DNA of 64,000 nucleotides from Diadema setosum (Eukaryota > Echinodermata > Echinoidea > Diadematoida > Diadematidae), in the NCBI RefSeq assembly GCF_964275005.1, contig NC_092693.1, positions 24,703,122 through 24,767,121 of the forward strand. The letters run 5' to 3'. Shown piece by piece: positions 33,320-44,400 of this stretch. Numbering within the stretch: the stretch's first letter is position 1; every line of letters starts with the position of its first letter. Both the position numbers and the translations under genes were made by a program. The notes under the pieces were generated by a model. That model was not told the DNA's origin. It searched no databases and saw only the letters and a program-made list of their open reading frames with translations.

Positions 33320-36300
33320 CCGATTTTACAAACAGAAGAAAGTCCCGTGACCTTCCCCTTCCTATCTTGGCCAATTTCCTGCATTTATATGAAAACTGAA
33401 CAAATCAACAGTTTCATCCGAGAGTTTAGTAAAAACGAATTAATCATGAAATTGGGATGTCTTCCTTCACCCATGGAAATAACAATTTACCTCCAATAGA
33501 AAAGTCTTTGAGAAAGTGCAGAAATCAGAATTCATTGTATCTCTATGAACTAATTCCATCAATGTAATTATCATTCTCATACTTCTGCCACATATTGTTG
33601 AAGGAAGTGTTTTGCTTTTGACTGCTCATTGAACCATGTGTCCTTTTGTCTATCAATTTGCTGGTACATCTTTTGCAATGTTCATCAATAATTATACTTG
33701 GAACTTGTATGGTATCAGTAGACATTGAGCATGAGATAAAAACTTCTAATCTGTAAGGTCAAGAGGCTGTATTTTCACATTTAAAGATGTGGATTGGAAC
33801 ATGATATGGATGTATGCTAATCATGTTTTCATTTTACATGATTCACATGTTGAATGTAAAGATCCAATTTTGGAAGTCTACCATTTTTGCCATGTCTTGT
33901 GAGAAATGTTCTGTGAAAGGAATCAGCATGCTGCGGTTTGTTATGTACATAATTTATACAGGTACTGGACTGGACATGAACCCAGCTGAATGTTGTGATG
34001 AGTAACTTCTGTGTGCACACCTAAATATAAGGATTACATGCATCATGGTACACTTAGTTGTGTCAGTTGACACCTAGGTGTTGAATTTCTTGTAAGTTTT
34101 ATTTATGCCACACATTCTCTTTTGAGTTGGTTTGCAGTGGGCATGACAAAAATATGTCGAACAAAATCAAACAAGCACATTGCACCTTATTTTTAACTCA
34201 TACAAAAAATTGTATCAGTTTCACCAGTACTATCTGTAGTGTTGATTTCCCTTTAAATTGCATTTTTTTTTTTTTGGTCGCCTCTTGTACAGGCTTGAAA
34301 TGTTTTTTGTTTTTTGGGGTTTTTTTTTTAATCGTGTAAAAGAGATATGTGGTATTGAATACACAGATTATTATGTTGATTCATATTCAGAACATTGTTG
34401 GACTTTCGTATTTGTCTGTACCAACTAAGGATGGAGGCAGCGGCACAAATTCACAGAAGATGTCAAAGTTAGTTAATGTATTACACAAACTTTGTGTGCA
34501 TAAGTACCCATAACAGATCGTGTATGCCAACAGACATCTAATGAATGCTCGCTGACACATACATATGAAAAGTATGCCTATTTTGCACTTGTTCTAGTCT
34601 ATGGACTAATTTTATGAATTATGGATAAACTATGGATTTGATTTAAACTACCTTTGTCAATTTTGGCCATTGTGTTTGCGGGACCTTTGTTGCCTGCCCC
34701 TTGTTTATTCACTCTATATCTCATAAACATGATTTGAGACAGCTTCTTCAGATTTTCTTGATGCTTTGTCCAGGTATGCTATGCAAGGTGATTTTCTGAC
34801 TAGATTGCTGACAAATTCTACACTTTTGAATGTCACTGACCTTTGGCTAGAAATGTTATTTCTATCCAAAACCATAACCAGGAATGTCCTGTTGTATGAC
34901 AATTTTATTGGATGAATGGAAATGACTGTAACTTATTTGCAATGAATTGTACCAGAAAAAGCTCAAGTATAATGGTCTTAAATGTAAGTGGATTTTTTTG
35001 AAACCCTCACTTTGAATTCAGGGAGAAAAATCTGGTGGGAATGAGGTTAAGTTTGATGGATGACAAATGTAGTTGCAAGGTGTTTTGAGAGTTAATGTTC
35101 AATCCTCAAGGTGATTGGTCAAGATCTATGGACTCTATTTCAGTGCAAGTGAATGACCACTCTTGTCACATGTGTAGTAAGTACATGAGAAAGTGCAGGC
35201 ATGGCAGGATTGGTCAAGTTTCTTGTGTGGCAAGATTTCTTAAATATCGTATGCCAATACTCTTGAAAACTGCAGAGCTCTTTGTATTGCTTTCCAAGCT
35301 ATGTCTAATTTCTTTTTTCTACATGACATCCAACTTTTCCAGACATATTGACTGTGTCCTGAGCAGGATATAAGAACTCATTAATTTATAATGTCCTTAC
35401 CATGTTCTTTCAAGCAAAGTGGAATGTAAAACCAGGGTCACATTGACATAAACTTGGTCGAATTGGATTGAAATGTTGGGTAAGTTTTTGATTGCACCAT
35501 GAAATATTGTATTGAGTCCTTTTGCTGCGTGAAGCTGTGATCATATGCAAGTGCAACATGTAACTTAAACTTTTTATTCAAAAAATATGTTACTGGGATA
35601 GAGATGAAAATCAGCTGTTCAAATGTGGGTAGGTTGTAATCAGAAGATATATTTTTATAGTTTGCATTTATTCAGAAACCTGATAGTTTGTTATTTGTAA
35701 ATTGTATATAGTACAGTTTATTATTTCTGCATGTATATTCTGATCTGGTGTGTGAAAGAAGTTTTAGATATGTGTATTTTTTAGTTTGAAATTACTGATA
35801 GATTAGCATCATAGCTATTTCATTTGAATATGCTTTCACAGAATCAGAATCAAACCACATCTGATATTAGTATCATAAAATTTTTCTTGATTTTTCATTT
35901 TTAAATGGATTGTGTTATGTGTATTTGTGTGTGCTCTTGAGAATAGTTAATTGTCTTCTTCACTTCAAAAAAAAAAAGGTGAAAAATGCTTCATTAGTCA
36001 CCATGTTTTCATGTTAAATTAGAGATAGCAATTTGATTTTGATTAATGTTATTGGGTGGTCTTTTTTGTTGTTGATAGATTAAGAGAATATTTTGTTTTT
36101 ATTTAAAGTATAAGAGAAGACATATTGAAGCAAGTGTCTAAAAACTTATTGAGAAATTATTTTGACAGTCTTGTTGTTTGTATATGATAGTGAATGAGAC
36201 ATTGGATCACTTTGTATCACATTATGTTAGCCATGGCTGCAGACTATTGCTCTAGCAATACGCTGACTTCGCACAGCTGAACTTAACACCAAATTGCAAT

Positions 36301-37454
36301 GGGACATGCATGAGGGTATGCCTTGTGATTTGGCAACAGTTTGTCAAGGGGGCCGGAGTTGCAAGATTGTTGTCTCTGCCATTCAGAAAGACCTAGAAAA
36401 CCTTTCACTGCTTTTACCTTTATATATCTGCCTTTCAGGACCCAAGATAAAAACTTGATTAGAATGAAAAGAATTTCAGAATATATATAAATGTGTGCTT
36501 ATGTATACAGCATGTCTGCATTTTTGTTTCTTCTTGGTTTTGCTTATTCACATGTCTCACAGTCACATACACGCACACACACACACACAAACAGACACAC
36601 ACACACAAACACTTACACACATTTTAGAATTCACTTGATTGATACTTGTATATTTTCTTTATTTATGTGATTCTAAAACTGATATAAGGTAGAAACATGT
36701 AGTTCATATATAGTGGGTGTTTGCATTGTTGCATTGAAGCAAAATGTGCACTATACAAAGACTGTGATTGTATTATGGAACACAGTGTACATGTATTCGT
36801 ATTGCCTGTGCAGTGAATTCATAGACTTGACTTGCTGTATATTCAGACATATATACCACATGTTTCATAGATCAGCAAACATGAGTTGTAAAATTGGCAC
36901 TCCAGAACAAGAGCAACAGGCATACATTTTGTGATGGCAAAAATCTGCTTGCCTTGCAATCTTTTATTGATATACTGTACTTGGCTTGATGATAATCATG
37001 ATTGTGAATGATGTGTGAGAATTCAGGAAACTTCCAAATATGACACATACACAATGACACTTCCAAATATGATACATACACAACACATGATCACCCTCAT
37101 GCAAGCAAGTAGACACAATTATATCTTTTATTAAGTGACATCTTTCAAGTGTGTTTCATACTGACGTTAAAGATGTTGACTGTATAATCATTCATTGTAG
37201 AAGCTGTTGCACTATCTCCAAAGGGTCCTATTCATTGAAACTTTATGCATGTGGTATGAGAGTGGCATGTAATAAAGATTTGGCTTAATGGATTCTGTGT
37301 TACAGTTTCGAGCAGTGAACTTGGAAATACATCCATCCATTTTCTCTCATTTCCTTCAAAATTAGAGGAGTCATGTTGTTTCATTGCTTCCAAGTGTATT
37401 GTCATAATAAAGTACTGTGAGTTATGGGTCGTGCACAAGCACACATATTATGTA

Positions 37455-37735
37455 CAGTCAAACCTGCCTCTAGCGACCACCTGTCTTTAATGACCACCTA
37501 TCCTTGGTGACCACATAAAAATCCCCCTCAGAGAAAAGGGGTAGAATAGAACCTGTGCATAGCACCCACCTGTCCAATGCAACCAGATCACAGATTTTAT
37601 TTCCTTTGAGTGACTGCATAATGTGCGCATATAACAATCAATCATTCCGTTAGCATGGGTCAGCTTGACAGGCGGCACTTTCAGTTTTATTTTTGTTTTT
37701 GTTTTTTTATATGGAAGGACAGCTCTTTTCAACCC
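37455..37735. mobile_element. CAGTCAAACCTGCC-type DNA element, left part
   Basis: TA-CAGTCAAACCTGCCTCTAGCGACC and the downstream sequence align with 27528-27735. The right end was not identified. Confidence 0.5.
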
Positions 37736-38665
37736 CAACAACCCTTAATCATATTAAATGGTCAACATTAACATTCATGCACATAGTCACAACCAACTCT
37801 TATTGGATGTCTTGTGTGCACAATGCTGATGATGTTTCATGGTGGATATTGTTAAGATGTTGTAAATGAGTGTGCATTGGTGGTCAAATCTGTGACTCCT
37901 GTTGTTTTTGATGATGCTGTACATGCTCTCAGTGTTCATTTTTTTGTATGATAAAGGTCATATTTAGGTTGCTGACTTGAAAATCACCCATTTTTCCTGA
38001 AGTCTGCATGTCAACAATGGTGTACTCTTAACCCCTTATTATGGCCATGCTCTTTTTTTTTTTTCTTTTTTTTTTTTACTCTCTGACCTTTCCCCACTAT
38101 ATAGGCAGCTTTTGCATTTGAGGATTGAAATTCAAGCTGTGGTGCACACTTGGAGTGGAAATATTTGAAATATTTTCTATCAAAGTGATAAATATAAAAA
38201 TCCAGGGAAGATGTGAATGGCTACATCAAAATACTAGTCATCGAATATGCAGTGTGATGGCAAGAAAAGATAAAATATATTTTCACCCGAAAATTGTTTC
38301 TCTGTCAATGAAGGTACATCACTGACTGATTAACAGTAATTCGTAAGCCAGTTTGGAGATAGTTCATTTATGTTCTCATGGGTACAAGTGACCTTTCATT
38401 TTTCTCAGTTGGTTAGGCATTTCACTCGATTCAAGGCGACATTAATGCATCAGTTTGCCCGACATAGCAATTTATGGAACTCGTATTCAAACAAAGAATG
38501 AACCTGCGTAGATCAAGTGACCAGAATGGTTTGTCAATCAACACTTTGGGAAGCATCCATTTCATTGTGCTGTATAGAATGCAAATTTTTTCCTGTTAAT
38601 ATTGCCAAATACCAGGCTTGCTGTCAGGTGGATGTACTAGCAGGCACCATTGATAAGGATTACAT

Positions 38666-38728
38666 TAGCCCGACCAGCCGCCGTGCAAAGCACGGCACGT
38701 TTTAAAGCGACTGGGCCGTGTATAGTTA
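38666..38728. mobile_element. 63-bp insertion with 9-bp target duplication
   Basis: GGATTACAT flanks both sides (38657-38665 and 38729-38737). The insert starts TAGCCCGACCAGCCGC, has a small stem GTGC-AAA-GCAC and ends GCGACTGGGCCGTGTATAGT plus TA. A related 78-bp insert with its own 9-bp duplication is at 42783-42860. Unknown family. Confidence 0.65.
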
Positions 38729-39219
38729 GGATTACATGAATAATCATTGTATCACAGATGCTTATCTCAGCGAATTTAAAACCAACCTGTCTCTCAATAC
38801 ACATGACCTTTTCCTGCTCATGGGCAGACTGGAGCCCCAAACTGGCTTATTGAAGTCATATCTTAAACAATATCATGATTGAGGAAATCTATTTTTTTGC
38901 CAATCTATCTTTAAGTCCTTTTTTTTTTTCTTTTCTTTTTTTTTAGTGTTGGTCATGTCGGCTAGTTTTATGCAATTTACCTAATGACATCCACATATAT
39001 AGCCTTTTTTTGGGGGGAGGGGGGCTTTTGTTTTAGGCCTACTTTTTTTTCTTTTCTTTTTTTCAGCAGATAAAACCCCAGGAGTGGCACCAAAAATAAA
39101 ACTGGGCCCCCACTTTTGAAAATGTGGTGCTGGCCGTGTACTATATTCCAGGTCATGGCAAATTCACTTAGTTTGCTTTTCCTTCTTTTTCTTTAGAAAA
39201 AAAAAGAAAGAAATATTGT

Positions 39220-39400
39220 TATGTTATTATTCTTATTATCATTATTATTATTATTATTATCATTGTTATTATTATTATTATTATCATTATTATTATTATC
39301 ATTATTATTATTATTACTATTAATATTATCTTCATTATCATCATCATCATTATCATTATAACTATTATCATTAGTATCATTACTATTATTATCAATGCAA
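39220..39400. repeat. ATT/ATC trinucleotide microsatellite
   Basis: Long imperfect ATT and ATC repeats. The minus strand gives an Asn/Asp homopolymer reading frame, which is an artefact of the repeat. Confidence 0.9.
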
Positions 39401-40417
39401 CAAAATGTTTCAGAGTAGTAAACCAATGATTTGATGAATCGTTACATTTTCATAAATCATAGTTTCAACATTTTTTGGGTCAACGGCATACAAAACAATA
39501 CCTTTTTTTTGTTGTTCCCCCTGAATTTCAATAACATTTACTATGGAATGCAGGACGAAATTGTACAAATTGTCCCACCATAATCATGGGGGAAAAAATA
39601 TAAAGAAAAATATCAAGCAAACGAATAGTTACCGATTATACGCAACGTGATTTGATCGATTAATTCTTGTTGATCGATTTACATTATAAAACACAAATTT
39701 GGAGGTACGTGTTAGTGTGGTTTCCAGACCCCGTTGCCAACTGTAGTCCCTTCCACGAAAATGCGCCTTCCCCCTTACAGATTGCTGTCTGCGCGCTTGA
39801 TCTCGAAGTATTACATCAAGTTTTGGACACAAATTTTGAAATTGAATTAGTCAATGGTAACTTGCATGATGTTAGATTAACTTGGTAAATATAGTCTTGA
39901 GAATCTGGTGTAATTTAGAACACTGGAGAAAACAAACTATCGGGGATGATACAGTCGGGGTTTTGTAATATATGATGAGTCAGTGGGATGAGCCTTTGCT
40001 TTTTACGGCTGAAAAAACAAACACAAACAACAGAAACCTACCTTCAATATGCTACGAATGTCTGATTTATGGTTTCCATGCGAAATCATCAAATGATATA
40101 CCTGAATAGAATGTTTTATGACCAACGTTTGAAAGATTGTTTATTGGTATTCGGCAATAATTATAGTAATTCTCAATTAAAAAAAAAAAAATAAGTAAAT
40201 AAAAAAACAACAACTATTAAAGGGTCTTAAAGTCACTTTGATTACAAAAAAAAAAAGATCGTAATCTCCAGAAAAATATCGAATATATGCTTTTTTAAAT
40301 TCCACTGTGGAAATAGAGCAGATTGGCTTCCTATGAGCTAGACAGGGAGATGAGTGTTGACAGAAACATTTGAGCTTGATCTGTGTCAGTCATTCAGGTG
40401 ATGAATTTCATTATCTG

Positions 40418-40594
40418 CAGTGGCGAATCCAGAGGGGGGCTCAACGGCGCAAGCCTCCCCCCCCCCTTTATTTTTCGTGAAAAATAAAAGAAATAAAAGA
40501 AAAAAATGAAATGAAATGAAACCCGGAAGTGGCACCAGAAATAATTAGTCACGCCCCCCCCCCCCCCTTTACAGAATTCCTAGATCCGCCCCTG
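40418..40594. mobile_element. hAT-like MITE with G/C runs
   Basis: CAGTGGCGAATCCAGAGGGG at the left is inverted as CTAGATCCGCCCCTG at the right. CAGTGGCGGATC-type ends are common in hAT-derived MITEs. Similar single ends occur at 57921, 58544 and 63837. Confidence 0.55.
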
Positions 40595-41425
40595 ATCTGT
40601 TTGTTTGTCCGGCTTTTTCTAACTGAGAAAATTATAGTTAGAATTGCTTCACTAAAAGGCCTAGCACTTTCAAAATGGAAGAAATTATTCAACACAACTA
40701 CCATCACACTTTTAAATGGGACTAAATTTTGTCATACCATTATGCGTAGCTTTTAATTTTCTTTTCTATTTTGCTTAATTTGACTAATCAAAGGGAGCGT
40801 GCCATTTTCATTACATTTTTGTTGCATAATTTGTCTTTACGTGTAGGCCTATAATAAACAATATTTGACTGTTAGTGCTAATTTTCGGGTTTTTTTGTTT
40901 GTTTGTGCATGTGTTTTTGTTTTTTTACTTCTGGTGCCTTATTTTATTGTAGTTTTCTTTCAGATTTCATTATGTTAATTTGGCAAAGAATGTTGTATTA
41001 TTGACTACAATATGTATTTTGATCCTATCAAATCTGTTGATAAACTGAGCAAATTTAGAAGCTTGCGTGCTCTGAACTATACTCTTTGCTTTAATATGAG
41101 TATACTAGTATAGGTAGCATATCGCTGAAACTGTGACTTGAGAATAGACATTGACTGTCATTAGTACTATCACGGTATACACGTAGACTGTCTGTCTTTG
41201 CTCAACCAGTAGTATAGAGCCAATTTGCAGTCAGTACAGAGGACCTTTATGCCTGGAAGCAAAACGGTACAGGCAGATGGTCTGGAAGCCAGACTAGGTA
41301 CTCGTACGCCTGGAGGATCGGACGATCCCCTCGACTCGCTAAGCTAAGGAGTATCCATTCACGTAAACTGTGCATTGGCGTACGTGTATTGTAGGCGCTG
41401 TACAGTACGGTGATCGGCTGTAATC

Positions 41426-44400
41426 ATGGCGATAGGTCTCAAACAAGAACAAGAGCCACTGTCAAGAAATATTGCGGCTTATGCTGCAAATGAGATAAAG
41501 GATGGACTGGAGGACGAACAAAAACCAAGATGGGGTCCAGGGCATGCTGGAGCTAAAGAATTAGCAAGTCTGTACAGTTCTGGTAAGCTTTTTGTATGTG
41601 TGGTAACCTTTCCCGAACGGGTTGTGAGTTGTGACTTTGTGAATATCATTCACATTCATTGCCACTGACTTATTCTGTGACACTGACAGTTCACGTTCGT
41701 TTCACAGCAGCCGGCCGCACGGCCGGAGATCATTCATGGGTGATATTCTGCCTATTATTTAAAGTCAGGGTATTCTGAAAATCCTAAGTGTCCTACCTTT
41801 TTTCCTAAACCTAGGTAAAACTTAGGAAGATATGCAAATTCCCGGCTTAGCTCTAAGTTCTAACGTTTAGAATAGGCATGATAGGAAGAGGGGTTGGTAA
41901 CGAATGGTTAATCAAATGGTTAACGTTAACAAGTTAGAATTAATCGAGAATGGACTTAGAAAATAGAATTTTAGGAAGATATTTAGGAAGGCAGTGTATA
42001 CAACCACACGCGTGTGTCTTTACCATCCAGCCACACGAGTGTGGTTGTAGCCATGGCCCTAGTTGCTGGATACAGCCACACTCGTGTGTATAATGTACTG
42101 TACTATGTACATATCCACAAACGCGTCGTAGCGGGAATGTGTGTGGTGTGGCCGGCCACATCAACACGCGATCATGCAACACTACAAAGCAATGAACATG
42201 AACCTGCCTCCTAGAGTCCTAGATTATCACACCATCTACAGTGTAGACAAATTTACCTTTTTTTTCATTTTTAACTTTATTCTCATTTTCTTGATTTGAT
42301 GAGGTAAATTTAAAGTTACAATTGATTTTGATACATCGTGTCGTTATTGAGACTTCACCTTCGTGTCGTTCGTTCGGGTACTCGCAAATAGCGCATCCAC
42401 GATCCAGCGTACACATGCAGCCGGCGCGCGAGTCCGGCTCCCTCCTGGGGCGGGGCAGGCGGCACAACTGCGCTGGTTAGGCTGCAGCTGCACAGAGCGA
42501 TCGCTAGCACACCACCAGCAGTTTAGCAATGTCAATCCAAAGTCCCCCAATTTAGCGGCAGTTGTAACTTCGCTATTAATTCTAAACCCATCATATCAAG
42601 CAAACAAGATGAGAATGGAGCGAAAAATATATTTGTAAAATAACAATATTAAAAGGTATGAAAATGAGGTTACTTTCATCACTTTGTGAGCAAGCTGATT
42701 GTGTGGCGTTTACGTGTTTGACATGCACGCACGGCGATCATCTTCTCCGTACCGTGTGTGTACATTGTATCCCTATGTACATTAGCCCGACCAGACGCTG
42801 TTAATACGCTACGCGAATCGCGCTACGTATGTACAGCGGCGACTGGGCTGTGTATAGTTATATGTACATGTACATTACACATGAGTGTGGCTGTATCCAG
42901 CGACTCGGGCCATGGCTACAACCACACTCGTGTGGCTGGATGGTAAAGACACACGCGTGTGGTTGTATACACTGCCATTTAGGAAAGCCCCACCCCTGTT
43001 CTAAGTACGTTGTGTGGGGAAATTACAGTTTACCGGTTTTACGTCATAAAATTAGCATATTTAAGCGTAAAGAGCTGCTGCAGTGCTGGAGGTGGGGTCA
43101 AAAAAAGGCCCTGCCTCCAGCGGCTAGCTCTGCCTCCAGCCAGTGGCTCTGCCTCCAGTGGCTCTCCCTAATGGGCCTAAGTTAGAGAAGAATTTCAGCC
43201 CAACAAAAGGGCTTAAATTCATCTTTCCCGTCGTTTGGGGCCCCCAAACAGCCCGGAAATGGAACAGCCGTCAAAAAGTAGGTTGTAAGAAAATTGAGTG
43301 GTTTTGGAGGAAAACTGTTCTAAATCAAGATAATGCACTCGAGTAAATCGACGATAAAGAAAATCGAGCCGAACTACTTTAAACATGATGACGTCATCAC
43401 AGCTGCCATCCTTCTTGTTTCATCTCTTTTCCACACAAGTCATTCACACGATCATATCAATCACACTAGTTTGATAAGGCAGTGTGTATACGCGTATTGT
43501 CATGAGACAATCGCGCGCTCAACCACCATGCCTGTACACTATACTAGTAGTAAACATGCACACGATCTGCAGACTCAATACGGTATACGGGCTACCACTG
43601 TCACACACACATACACAGGATATGATGTATATTGAGTCAACATGGTGGGCTGTCAGTGTCAAGCGCACCCGCACAGTGCGTAAGCTCTAGCACTAGCAAT
43701 TAAGTGATTGCTTTCTAGTCTCACTTCAATTGCCATTGTTTTCTAGTTGTCTACATGAATACAGACTATCCTTATATTAGCTCCTAAACATGTGAGTATA
43801 CATCGTAAATTCAGGGAAATTTTAACGGCTAGTCTAGACTAGGATCATAAGAATCTAGAAATACATTACTGTCGCTTTCGGGGGACGCCCCCGAAACCCC
43901 CGAGAACCGCGTATGAATACACTGACTGTCATTGGTTGGTTCCTGATGATACGCCATTTTGTATTGGCTGAAGAAAGGGCGTGGGCGGGATAAGGTGGCC
44001 TATTTAAATTTGCATTAAGGAGTTTCTAGGAAGATATTTCAGGATACCAATCTGTCTTTAAATGAAAGAAGGATATTATTCAGAGGGGTGAAGGTTAAGG
44101 TGTGAGTTTCTTCAGTTTGTCTCCCTCTACAAATTAAATTTGTTAAGATCGCAACTGCTGATCTGTAAATTAACAAACATGTCAGAAAAGAAGGAACCAG
44201 TGGGACTGGAACCTGTCATCTACTGATTTCCGGGCAGCGACACTACCACCAGGCTGTCCCTGGTTGCCGGCAGTGACACGATGAACATGGAACAAATATT
44301 ACTTAGTACCCAAGCTCTGAGATTCCGACATTGTTATGTTAATTGACACTACCACCAGGCTGTCGCTGCCCGGATAGCAGTAGATGACAGGTTCGAGTCA

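Larger units (their letters stand above)
32282..41425. other. 3' UTR and intergenic region between gene 1 and PEDS1
   Basis: No protein-coding exon was recognised. It contains a TTAA foldback (32955-33319), AC repeats (36571-36620), a CAGTCAAACC element start (37455), a 63-bp element with 9-bp duplications (38666-38728), an ATT-type microsatellite (39220-39400) and a hAT-like MITE (40418-40594). Part of 32282 to about 37300 may be a long 3' UTR; AATAAA occurs at 37271. The PEDS1 promoter should lie within about 41100-41425, where no TATA box is obvious. Confidence 0.6.

Noticed and set aside
39193-39426. Minus-strand frame encoding an Asn/Asp-rich protein
   Set aside because: It is a direct reading of an ATT/ATC microsatellite.
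44195-44262. Functional tRNA gene
   Set aside because: A- and B-box matches exist, but acceptor and anticodon stems do not form convincingly and a rearranged second copy sits nearby.
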